Shown one piece after another: positions 31,393-37,212 of a DNA stretch of 41,543 bases. The stretch comes from a virus. Position 1 is the stretch's first letter. Each line of letters opens with the position of its first letter. The position numbers and the translations under genes are program-made. Under the pieces are notes generated by a model that saw only the letters and a program-made list of their open reading frames with translations, searched no databases and was not told the origin of the DNA. Location of the stretch: IMG/VR virus record IMGVR_UViG_3300003885_000012, positions 1 to 41,543 of that record; one strand, given 5' to 3'.

Positions 31393-31533
31393 TTATTCTC
31401 CTTCCTCCGGGCAACTCACTAACCGGTAGTCGCCTTTATTATCCCGCATCATATCCGGCTTAATGCAATAAGTATGCCCTCCATCGTATTTATCGATAAA
31501 CCATTCACAAAACAAGCATTCTTTATTTCTCAT
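31393..31533 (-). CDS. Small four-Cys protein, 46 residues
   Basis: GAGGGGGTGAG lies eight bases before ATG at 31533. The product has CLFC (~6-9), a lone Cys in YCIKPD and a Cys in VSCPEEGE, that is four Cys in the order of a small zinc ribbon. The gene is shorter than common gene-finder limits but has one of the best start sites in the operon. Confidence 0.6.
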   Translation of the reverse strand: MRNKECLFCEWFIDKYDGGHTYCIKPDMMRDNKGDYRLVSCPEEGE

Positions 31534-31554
31534 TATTTCTCACCCCCTCTCATA

Positions 31555-31659
31555 TTAATTCCCCTCCTCTGCATCCTCAATCCTCTTGATGTAGGCTATT
31601 ACATCAAGCAATAACTTTTTGTCATTGTACAGCATATAGGCGATTTCTTTTGCTTTCAT
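31555..31659 (-). CDS. Small helical protein, 34 residues
   Basis: AAGGAG is six bases before ATG at 31659. The product, MKAKEIAYMLYNDKKLLLDVIAYIKRI onward, resembles the N-terminal section of the 108-residue protein at 18821-19147 (EELAYMLHNDK). This suggests a shared helix-forming module. Confidence 0.5.
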   Translation of the reverse strand: MKAKEIAYMLYNDKKLLLDVIAYIKRIEDAEEGN

Positions 31660-31677
31660 TTTCTTCTCCTTAGCTCT

Positions 31678-31821
31678 CTAATCCCTTAACTGGCTTGCAA
31701 AGGCGTCTATCTCTGTATCCGTAGGATATCCCTCGCACTTCAGATCGCCCTCCATGCCAGCGTCCAGATAATATCTCCCTCCCTCTATTACTATATCAAT
31801 ACCATAATACTTTGTTTCCAA
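31678..31821 (-). CDS. Small acidic protein with TTG start, 47 residues
   Basis: TTG at 31821 has GAGGGGGTGA seven bases upstream, the same box and spacing type as the TTG start of the PP-loop gene; no ATG lies nearer than residue 23. The product is Met-ETKYYGIDIVIEGGRYYLDAG onward, acidic and beta-like at first. It is the first gene of the leftward small-gene operon. Confidence 0.55.
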   Translation of the reverse strand: METKYYGIDIVIEGGRYYLDAGMEGDLKCEGYPTDTEIDAFASQLRD

Positions 31822-31850
31822 TTTCTCTCACCCCCTCTCGGTTAATTACT

Positions 31851-31856
31851 ATTATA
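31851..31856 (-). promoter_or_regulatory. Possible -10 box of the leftward small-gene operon
   Basis: Leftward TATAAT lies about 30 bases ahead of the TTG start at 31821. At 17-18 bases upstream there is no good -35 match. The TTACC-N8-GGTAA dyad covers the -35 area, so an activator may be needed. Confidence 0.45.
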
Positions 31857-31986
31857 TAGCTGCACATGGTATGCCATATATTTACCTTATTTATGGTAAC
31901 ACTCCTAACTCATTGATATCACTAACAAATATAATTTAAAATAATATTATCCTGCCAAAACCAGTAATTCCCAGTACTTTAAAATT

Positions 31987-32113
31987 GAGCAACTTAATGC
32001 TCACTTTCTCCTGCTAAAATCACCAAATACCCAAATTACTCAACAATATCAACGTCTTAGACCATAGCAAGTTCTTGCTCACCTTTTTTACCCGTTTGAG
32101 CAACTAATTGCTC
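31987..32113. repeat. Three GAGCAA-N4-TTGCTC dyads
   Basis: GAGCAA-CTTA-ATGCTC (31987-32002, one mismatch), AGCAA-GTTC-TTGCT (32066-32079) and GAGCAA-CTAA-TTGCTC (32098-32113, perfect). Each is followed by CAC or CACCTT, so the copies also share a direct repeat. The fixed four-base spacer suggests sites for a dimeric DNA-binding protein. Confidence 0.75.
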
Positions 32114-32361
32114 ACCTTGTCTATCAATCTACTCTGTGACAATTATTGTCAGTAAATCCCCAAAAACCACAACATATGGTATACCAGTATTTGTCACCAC
32201 AAGACAAATATCGTCACTCACTCACATCACCACCACATCTTGTATACCACCACACCAGCTACCACCACATCATCCACAAACTCACCACAGCCCCTATGTT
32301 GTACGATCTCACACAATCACATACTCTACGATCGCCCCATAACATCATCTATTACTCCCTC

Positions 32362-32390
32362 TTGCATATCACCACAATATATAGTATATT
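32362..32390 (+). promoter_or_regulatory. Rightward promoter of the terS-like gene
   Basis: TTGCAT (32362-32367), 17-base spacer and TATATT (32385-32390). The start of transcription, six to seven bases past the -10 box, falls on the ATG at 32397. The mRNA would therefore be leaderless, in line with the absence of a Shine-Dalgarno box. Confidence 0.65.
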
Positions 32391-32396
32391 ATTGTC

Positions 32397-32987
32397 ATGT
32401 CAGTCACAAAAAAAGCCAAAATGCCCCTCAAAAATACCTTGCGTCAACATATTGACGGCAAACTCTCTAAACCAGCCAATGTTACCATTGCTATGTCGGA
32501 GTACGGTAAGGTAGATATATCTCTCGCCCTCAAACTCAAATTCGTCAATGGTTTGACAGATTCCGAAATTGCAAACCAGTTCGGCGTGACCAAACAGGCT
32601 ATAAATCAACAACTCGCACCATTTCGGAGACTTTTAGCAGGAGAAGGACTTCTAAATGCTTACCGTCAAAACTTTGACAAAATACTTGAGAATGTAAGTA
32701 TGGAGTTACTTTTCGACCTTCTTGATCCAGCCAAAAGAAAGTCCGCCAGCCTCAACAATGTAGCCTATGCTTTTACTCAGATAAATCAAGCACTTAGACT
32801 ACATCGTGGAGAATCTACTTTAACTGTGTCATATGCCGCAATCAGAGATGATGAGATAGCTGCTGTTAGATCTCAGCGTATCAGACAAGGCAAGAGAGAG
32901 GCACTCGAGGATAAGATTAATGCAATTAAGCGTCAAATAATTGACGTTACTCCCTCCAAACCACCGCAAAGGGATGACAACGTGTGA
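32397..32987 (+). CDS. HTH protein, probable small terminase subunit
   Basis: A 196-residue protein with a helix-turn-helix at ~50-75 (LALKLKFVNGLTDSEIANQFGVTKQAINQQL), a helical centre (SLNNVAYAFTQINQALRLHRGEST, ~120-143) and a basic C-terminus. This order matches phage small terminase subunits, which bind pac DNA and recruit the large subunit. The large terminase gene lies 2.5 kb downstream. Four GTCAA-N4-TTGAC dyads lie inside the gene. It could instead be a transcription regulator, or do both. No ribosome-binding site is seen. Confidence 0.65.
   Translation: MSVTKKAKMPLKNTLRQHIDGKLSKPANVTIAMSEYGKVDISLALKLKFVNGLTDSEIANQFGVTKQAINQQLAPFRRLLAGEGLLNAYRQNFDKILENVSMELLFDLLDPAKRKSASLNNVAYAFTQINQALRLHRGESTLTVSYAAIRDDEIAAVRSQRIRQGKREALEDKINAIKRQIIDVTPSKPPQRDDNV
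32442..32945. repeat. Four GTCAA-N4-TTGAC dyads within the terS-like gene
   Basis: Perfect dyads with spacers CATA (32443-32456), TGGT (32544-32557), AACT (32665-32678) and ATAA (32932-32945). The first and last extend to CGTCAA/TTGACG. A fifth perfect copy (spacer TATT, 34752-34765) lies in the promoter at 34745-34773. I found no other perfect copy in the genome by eye. A fixed geometry with variable spacer letters points to protein-binding sites rather than codon constraint. Confidence 0.85.
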
Positions 32988-33202
32988 TATCTCTTACAAC
33001 CACAAGATGTAGTGGTGTCATCGCCTTTCATACCACAACTTTAGTTCCTATAACAGCCATTATGTTAACTATTAACGATTCTTATGGCTATGCCTACTAT
33101 GATAAGGGTGGGGTACTGGCCGGGGTATGGGGGGGAATACCAGAGCCAATGTATATATTATATCCCCCTCTAAATACGAGAATAACAAAAGGCTTGCCGT
33201 AG
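32984..33202 (+). CDS. Doubtful small protein after the terS-like gene
   Basis: A GTG at 32984 overlaps the terS-like stop (GTGTGA) and opens a 72-codon frame with a hydrophobic first half (CSGVIAFHTTTLVPITAIMLTI) and a Gly/Pro-rich second half. A weak AGGGATG box precedes it. The overlap favours coupled translation, but composition is not convincing. Confidence 0.3.
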   Translation: MISLTTTRCSGVIAFHTTTLVPITAIMLTINDSYGYAYYDKGGVLAGVWGGIPEPMYILYPPLNTRITKGLP

Positions 33203-33267
33203 AAAGATAATCCTTGACAATATAAATGTTTGGTATAACTTGCATTTTCAGGAAAGGTGGTGATGAT

Positions 33268-33471
33268 ATGGACATAGACTTGCAACATTTTAGGAAGTTT
33301 AAGGTAAAATCCAATTTTGTAGTGGGAGAAGATGGTAAGTTGGAGAAAGAGAAAAAGTATTTGGCCAGGCATCCGGAGAGACCGTTGAGGTATGCTGTGG
33401 TGGCGAGGCGGGTATGGGAAGAGAAGGGAGTGAAGGTGTTGAAGTTTTCAGTGGAGGTTGTGAGATATTAA
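33268..33471 (+). CDS. Small basic protein, 67 residues
   Basis: Start 33268 is chosen because AGGTGG lies about nine bases upstream; a start at 33226 would overlap the likely promoter (TGGTATAAC, an extended -10 at 33231-33239). The product is basic and beta-like at the end (GVKVLKFSVEVVRY). Function unknown. Confidence 0.55.
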   Translation: MDIDLQHFRKFKVKSNFVVGEDGKLEKEKKYLARHPERPLRYAVVARRVWEEKGVKVLKFSVEVVRY

Positions 33472-33745
33472 GAGATTCGGTATTTCCGAATGTGTAGTAT
33501 GTAAGCTAGAGATAAAGAGAGTCAAACCAAGCTCGGCGACTTAAACGCTTCGCTAAAATTAATGTATTAATTTTTAGCATATTTTGAAAGTTTTGTCAAG
33601 TGCTAATTCTTGGAAGAGGGAAGATTATTTATCTTATTTTGTGTGTGTGTATTGAAATTCTTAGAGTATTTTAGGTTTATGTGGTTTCTTAGAGCTTTTA
33701 TTAAGGCAAGTCGTTTGATGTGGTTTTTATCCATTTTAAATTATG
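33472..33745. other. Non-coding stretch with two hairpins
   Basis: ATTCGG-N5-CCGAAT lies seven bases after the preceding gene and could end its transcript, although a U-run is lacking. An A+T-rich hairpin pairs GCTAAAATTAAT with ATTAATTTTTAGC around 33553-33579. A leftward 43-codon frame is listed separately. I see nothing else. Confidence 0.5.
33603..33734 (-). CDS. Possible 43-residue protein
   Basis: A leftward ATG at 33734, directly after the tRNA-like gene, opens a 43-codon basic helical frame (MDKNHIKRLALIKALRNHI onward). It has no Shine-Dalgarno box and could only be translated from the tRNA transcript, so this is uncertain. Confidence 0.28.
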   Translation of the reverse strand: MDKNHIKRLALIKALRNHINLKYSKNFNTHTQNKINNLPSSKN

Positions 33746-33821
33746 TGGGTTAGGAGGGAATTGAACCCTCAACAGCCGGAGTATTAAATCCGGTGCTCTA
33801 CCAATTTGAGCTGACTAACCC
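33746..33821 (-). tRNA. tRNA-like gene with an eight-base anticodon loop
   Basis: Reading leftward: acceptor stem GGGTTAG/CTAACCC (7 bp), D-stem GCTC/GAGC with GG in the loop, anticodon stem CCGGA/TCCGG, T-stem GAGGG/CCCTC with loop TTCAATT, discriminator A and no encoded CCA. The anticodon loop is TTTAATAC, eight bases instead of seven, and the acceptor-D linker is TCA instead of two bases. With U33 and A37 kept, the reading element could be the four bases UAAU, or the triplet UAA or AAU. The amino acid cannot be assigned. It may be a functional variant, a decayed tRNA, or contain a sequence error. Confidence 0.68.
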
Positions 33822-33833
33822 ATTTTGGTAACC

Positions 33834-34085
33834 TCACTCCCTTATTTTTTTTCCTTCCGTGTATTCAATATAGCAATCACAATTAAAGTCTTCATTATCT
33901 GGATTTTTTTTATGAAAATCGCAAATATGTTCTATTTCTTCTACTCCTTCCCATCTATCTCTCGAATCTTTTCCGCAATTATAACAATGCCAATGACTGC
34001 ATGGAATAAGAATGTAAGCTCCTCCACAGGAACAACTTTCCGCAATTGGGATACTTGGTCTGTATCTATGTGGGGCATATACCAT
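33834..34085 (-). CDS. Zinc-binding protein between tRNA-like sequences
   Basis: An 83-residue protein with many Cys and His: ESCSCGGAYILIPCSHWHCYNCGKD (~17-41) and HICDFHKKN...CDCYIEY near the C-terminus, enough for two metal sites. It is flanked on the 3' side by the complete tRNA-like gene and on the 5' side by a fragment of the same tRNA start. No clear box precedes the ATG. Function unknown. Confidence 0.55.
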   Translation of the reverse strand: MVYAPHRYRPSIPIAESCSCGGAYILIPCSHWHCYNCGKDSRDRWEGVEEIEHICDFHKKNPDNEDFNCDCYIEYTEGKKIRE

Positions 34086-34110
34086 AATTTTTTCTGCTCT
34101 TTTTGTTTAT

Positions 34111-34125
34111 ATTGAGCTACTAACC
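34111..34125 (-). repeat. Fragment of a tRNA 5' end
   Basis: Leftward GGGTTAGTAGCTCAA repeats the start of the tRNA-like gene (GGGTTAGTCAGCTCAA) without the extra C, so the canonical two-base acceptor-D linker is present. GAGC follows after 14 bases, giving a possible D-stem, but no anticodon or T arm follows. It looks like a remnant of a second tRNA or a mark of insertion. Confidence 0.6.
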
Positions 34126-34134
34126 CACATATTG

Positions 34135-34300
34135 GGGGGCCTCCTATCCTGCGAAGGGGATTTAAGCAGGAAGGGACTACTAAGTCCTTTGTCGGAGGAT
34201 TAGTGTATTAAAGGGAGCCGGGGGCAGACGTTAGCCTGCTTTTACATTTTTCCTATTAAAGGTAGTATATGCATCTTTTATCTACCCCGGCATATCTAAT
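34135..34300 (-). ncRNA. Structured RNA region of unknown family
   Basis: No gene is seen between 34126 and 34382. In the leftward sense GCCGGGG (34291-34285) pairs with CCCCGGC (34223-34217), enclosing GCAGGC-UAAC-GUCUGC (34239-34224), whose middle pair is G-U only on this strand. A second domain is a three-way junction: outer CCTCC/GGAGG (34198-34194 with 34144-34140) holding GGACT/AGTCC (34187-34183 with 34178-34174) and CCTGC/GCAGG (34170-34166 with 34152-34148). An extended -10 box lies just upstream. It matches no RNA family I know. Confidence 0.55.
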
Positions 34301-34303
34301 AAA

Positions 34304-34312
34304 ATTATACCA
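34304..34312 (-). promoter_or_regulatory. Extended -10 promoter ahead of the structured RNA and tRNA
   Basis: Leftward TGGTATAAT at 34312-34304 is an extended -10 element (TG-N-TATAAT). No good -35 lies upstream, as is usual for this class. Transcription would begin near 34297, at the first stem of the structured region. Confidence 0.5.
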
Positions 34313-34382
34313 CCCTGTCTATCCTTATGTTGATCAAGGAAGAGTCCCCATGGTTAGTCTCTTGTCAACAGGGCTGGTAATT

Positions 34383-34685
34383 CTAATCAGGATCATATTC
34401 AACGTGTATATGTGTTCTTTCGAGTACTACATCATAGTTTGAACCTAAAGACTCTTTAAGTTCTTTTAATACTAATTCTTTTTGCATTTGAGAGGGAAAG
34501 TAGTAAGTACGAAAGTCTACAGCCAGTCCAAATAAATGGAGACTGCCTGCTGAATGGATACCATCAATACCTGATGTTACTACGAGTTCCTGCCCGTTTA
34601 GTTTCCAGATTTTCTCTGCCGCTATAAGCACGGGTCTAATTTTTAAATTTAGTCCTGCGAGGACAGTTCCTGGTTTGATTTTCAT
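34383..34685 (-). CDS. M15-family peptidase, probable endolysin
   Basis: A 100-residue protein with the zinc-site motifs of D,D-carboxypeptidase/L-alanyl-D-glutamate peptidases: TSGIDGIHSAGSLHLFGLAVDFR (His50 and Asp57 as zinc ligands by count) and a C-terminal HIHVEYD (third His). It is shorter than many VanY-like lysins, so it is close to the minimal catalytic domain with no wall-binding part. No Shine-Dalgarno box is present; the promoter places the transcript start at the ATG. Confidence 0.85.
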   Translation of the reverse strand: MKIKPGTVLAGLNLKIRPVLIAAEKIWKLNGQELVVTSGIDGIHSAGSLHLFGLAVDFRTYYFPSQMQKELVLKELKESLGSNYDVVLERTHIHVEYDPD

Positions 34686-34691
34686 AATACT

Positions 34692-34720
34692 AATGTATGA
34701 TATTTGCGGGTTAAAGTCAA
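34692..34720 (-). promoter_or_regulatory. Leftward promoter of the lysin gene
   Basis: TTGACT (34720-34715), 17-base spacer and TACATT (34697-34692). The expected transcript start, 34685-34686, falls on the lysin ATG, so the mRNA would be leaderless. Confidence 0.6.
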
Positions 34721-34744
34721 GGATTATTTTATTTTATTTTTTCC

Positions 34745-34773
34745 TTGACATGTCAATATTTTGACAGTATATT
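34745..34773 (+). promoter_or_regulatory. Rightward promoter with an embedded GTCAA-N4-TTGAC operator
   Basis: TTGACA (34745-34750), 17-base spacer and TATATT (34768-34773). The spacer holds the dyad GTCAA-TATT-TTGAC (34752-34765), and the -35 is also part of the palindrome TTGACATGTCAA (34745-34756). A protein bound to the dyad would block RNA polymerase directly. The predicted start coincides with ATG 34780. Confidence 0.8.
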
Positions 34774-34779
34774 ATAATC

Positions 34780-35076
34780 ATGGAAGATCAAAGGACATGT
34801 AAAGATTGCTTTAACTGCAAAACTAAGATTACATTTAAGATTAACAGGGGAAACAAATATACTGGAAGTAGAATTGGCCTTCCCAAGAATCCTAAGATGG
34901 AGTATCTGCTAAACAAGATAATTGTTTTTGGAAGTGTAAGGTGTACTAAAGGAATGTGGCAGATGACAAAGAAGAAAGAAGAGAAAGTTTACAAGAGTTT
35001 TAAGGGCTTCATGGATGGCAATATAAAGTTGACAGATGCCGAAAGGTGTCCTGAGTTTGATGGGGAAAGATATTAG
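34780..35076 (+). CDS. Small Cys-rich protein, likely leaderless
   Basis: A 98-residue protein with CKDCFNCKTK at residues 7-16, RCTKGMW (~54-60) and a C-terminal RCPEFDG. This C...C, RC-x-x-G-x-W and CP-x-FDG pattern is seen in small phage and bacterial proteins of unknown role. It is the first gene of the packaging operon and lies under the operator-bearing promoter. No ribosome-binding site can exist if transcription starts at the predicted base. Confidence 0.65.
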   Translation: MEDQRTCKDCFNCKTKITFKINRGNKYTGSRIGLPKNPKMEYLLNKIIVFGSVRCTKGMWQMTKKKEEKVYKSFKGFMDGNIKLTDAERCPEFDGERY

Positions 35077-35093
35077 AACTGGAGGATGTAACT

Positions 35094-35180
35094 ATGAACG
35101 ATGATTTGGAGTTAGCAATAGAGGAAGAAGAGGAAAAAGAACGACCAGTTGAATTTAACATGAATTTTAAGAAGGAGTAG
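35094..35180 (+). CDS. Very acidic 28-residue protein
   Basis: GGAGG lies eight bases before ATG at 35094. The product MNDDLELAIEEEEEKERPVE onward is extremely acidic. The gene fits exactly between its neighbours (17 and two bases away), so it is probably real. Confidence 0.55.
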   Translation: MNDDLELAIEEEEEKERPVEFNMNFKKE

Positions 35181-35182
35181 GT

Positions 35183-35482
35183 ATGTCGAAAGTTTTAGTA
35201 ACATTAGTATTATTTGCTTATGCGCTTCTATTTATGTTTGGCTGTGGTCCCAAGAATCTTGTCTTAGACCCTATAGAGATACAGGATGATGTCCTAACTA
35301 TAGGAGGCTGTGCTATCTCTACAGGAGGCTGTGTTGTAGCTAATTGCGGAGAATACATTGCTGCTTGTGCTGCTGAGAAATGCGATCCCATAGCATTGAG
35401 TATCTGCCTGATCGGGCAATGCGGAGAAGAGACCAGGGACTGCATAGAGCAGATAACAAAGATAATAGGGAACACAAACTAA
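35183..35482 (+). CDS. Cys-rich lipoprotein
   Basis: A 99-residue protein behind GGAG. A signal segment (KVLVTLVLFAYALLFMFGC) ends in a lipobox-like FMFGC, with Cys21 as the probable lipidated residue. The mature part has about nine further Cys. Position near the lysin invites comparison with Rz1-type outer-membrane spanins, but Rz1 proteins are Pro-rich rather than Cys-rich, so I do not assign that role. Confidence 0.6.
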   Translation: MSKVLVTLVLFAYALLFMFGCGPKNLVLDPIEIQDDVLTIGGCAISTGGCVVANCGEYIAACAAEKCDPIALSICLIGQCGEETRDCIEQITKIIGNTN

Positions 35483-35494
35483 TAAAGTATTGCG

Positions 35495-36991
35495 ATGGAT
35501 AATGCTAAAAAACTAAAAGAATTAGAAGAATTAGAAACTGAATTAAAACGGCTGGACAGAGAAGATAAAGAAGATATCAGGAAAGAGTTAAAAGCTAAAA
35601 AGGAGGGACAAAAGTATATACAGGATCACAAAATAGAGTTTTTTGGTATTGTTGATCCTAAAAGAGGATTAAAGGGACCTAACCCTAAACAAAAATTGCT
35701 TTTAGATGCATGGATGAATCCAATGTATAACGTATTTACGTTCACGGGAGCAAATAAAAGTGGCAAAACTTGTATAGAAATTGTGATTTTGGAGTCTATG
35801 ATGTTTGGTTATTTTCCTTGGGATAAAGGAAAAACCCCAATAAGTAAACCTCCTGTTAAGATACGTTGGGTAGGACAGGATTGGGAGAACCATATCAAAA
35901 CTGTTATGGTTAGTGCTATTGAAGAATGGTGGCCGAAAAACAGGAAGGTCGAAACCCATAAAAACAATACAGGAGTAAAGTCATACTGGAAAGATTTAGA
36001 AACCGGTTCCACCATGGAACTGATGTCGAATAAACAAGAAGTAGATGTTTTTGAAGGTTGGGATGGACAAGTTGTAGCTTACGATGAACCTCCGAGACGT
36101 GAGATAAGAATAGCTTGTGCCAGAGGATTAGCTGTTAGTGGAGGAAGGGAATTATTTGGTGCAACACTTTTAAAAGAACCATGGATACACAGGGAAGTAA
36201 TAAACGCTGTAAATACAGATGGAACTCCTAAAAAGTCTATTTTTAATGTTCATGGAACTATATATGATAACCTTGATTACGGTTTAAGCAAAAAAGGCAT
36301 TGAAAGTTTTGCTGACAAGTTAACTGAAGAAGAAAAACAAGTTCGAATTTTCGGAAAACCGTCATATCTAAGCGGATTAATTTATGGCGAATTTGACCGT
36401 CAAATCCATCTCAAACAAAGATTTGATATTCCTCTCGATTGTATAGTCGATATTGCCATAGATACACATCCTTCCAAAGAGCAGGCAGTTTTATTCATGA
36501 CTACAGATCCCCGTAATTATAAATATCTTATAGATGAAATATGGTCTCATGGTGACGGAACTTGGTTAGGTGAAGAAATCATGAGAATAATTAATCGTAA
36601 TTCATACAGAGTTAACACTATTCTTATAGATCACAGTGCTAAAGGCGATTCTAATAACATGTTTACGACATACGAAAAGATAGATAATGTTTTGCATAGA
36701 TATGGTCACTCATTGAGTACATACAAAAAGGATGAAGATGGTGGTATCAAGTCTGTCAGAACATTGCTTAAGGGTCCTAATAATGAACCTGCGTTGTTTA
36801 TTTTCAGTGATTTAGCAAGAACGATTTTTGAAATAGAGGGATATATGATAGACCCCAAAACAGGCAAAACGCAAGATAAAGATAATGATATGATGGATAA
36901 TCTGTATGCTTTGGCTAATGAAGATACTCAATGGTTTGAGGATAGGCTTAAGCGAAGCACAGCTAAACCTGTAAATTGGAAGGTGGCATAA
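35495..36991 (+). CDS. terL: Terminase large subunit
   Basis: A 498-residue protein with an N-terminal coiled coil (~1-35), Walker A GANKSGKT (85-92), Walker B VVAYDEPP (~190-197) and a C-terminal RNase-H-type nuclease with VDIAIDTHP, ILIDHSAKGDS and DNDMMDNLYAL as the acidic sites. It powers DNA entry through the portal and cuts the concatemer. Length and motif order match headful and cos enzymes alike. Its stop overlaps the next ATG (TAATG). Confidence 0.92.
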   Translation: MDNAKKLKELEELETELKRLDREDKEDIRKELKAKKEGQKYIQDHKIEFFGIVDPKRGLKGPNPKQKLLLDAWMNPMYNVFTFTGANKSGKTCIEIVILESMMFGYFPWDKGKTPISKPPVKIRWVGQDWENHIKTVMVSAIEEWWPKNRKVETHKNNTGVKSYWKDLETGSTMELMSNKQEVDVFEGWDGQVVAYDEPPRREIRIACARGLAVSGGRELFGATLLKEPWIHREVINAVNTDGTPKKSIFNVHGTIYDNLDYGLSKKGIESFADKLTEEEKQVRIFGKPSYLSGLIYGEFDRQIHLKQRFDIPLDCIVDIAIDTHPSKEQAVLFMTTDPRNYKYLIDEIWSHGDGTWLGEEIMRIINRNSYRVNTILIDHSAKGDSNNMFTTYEKIDNVLHRYGHSLSTYKKDEDGGIKSVRTLLKGPNNEPALFIFSDLARTIFEIEGYMIDPKTGKTQDKDNDMMDNLYALANEDTQWFEDRLKRSTAKPVNWKVA

Positions 36992-37212
36992 TGAGACTCA
37001 GATATTTTTATAGACCTGTATGGGGATATATTAAGGAAGATAAGATGTATTATCAAAGAGATATACAGAAAGTCTTGCATTATTCTGAATCGTCAAAAAC
37101 AGTTAAGGATGATGAAGCAGAATGGTATCCCATTGAAACTGAGGACTTTCCTAATATTGAAAAACAAAAAGAACTTTTTGAGAAATACAAACCAAAAGGA
37201 TTGATTACTTAA
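36991..37212 (+). CDS. Small protein between terminase and portal
   Basis: Start 36991 is chosen because it overlaps the terminase stop. An in-frame ATG at 36976 lies inside the terminase gene. The 73-residue product is Tyr- and charge-rich (YFYRPVWGYIKEDKMYYQRD) and ends in KYKPKGLIT. Function unknown. Confidence 0.55.
   Translation: MRLRYFYRPVWGYIKEDKMYYQRDIQKVLHYSESSKTVKDDEAEWYPIETEDFPNIEKQKELFEKYKPKGLIT

Larger units (their letters stand above)
31822..32396. promoter_or_regulatory. 575-bp non-coding control region, possible pac or second origin
   Basis: No gene can be supported here. The left part is A+T-rich and holds several dyads: TTACC-N8-GGTAA (31882-31899), three GAGCAA-type dyads, TGACAA-TTA-TTGTCA (32137-32151), the palindrome TGGTATACCA (32177-32186) and TTGTC-N7-GACAA (32191-32207). 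From about 32155 to 32396 the plus strand is almost free of G (roughly 7 per cent by my count) and rich in ACCACCAC-type runs. It separates the leftward small-gene operon from the rightward terS-like gene. Confidence 0.65.

Noticed and set aside
34126-34160. Seven-codon leader peptide (MWVSSSI) behind AGGAGG in the leftward sense
   Set aside because: The AGGAGG is an arm of the predicted three-way junction and the frame is too short to support.
35183-35482. Rz1-type spanin
   Set aside because: It has a lipobox-like signal and is near the lysin, but it is Cys-rich instead of Pro-rich and has no embedded or overlapping Rz partner.
36976-36990. Upstream in-frame ATG for the gene after the terminase
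   Set aside because: It lies within the terminase gene; the ATG at 36991 overlapping the stop is the usual coupled form.
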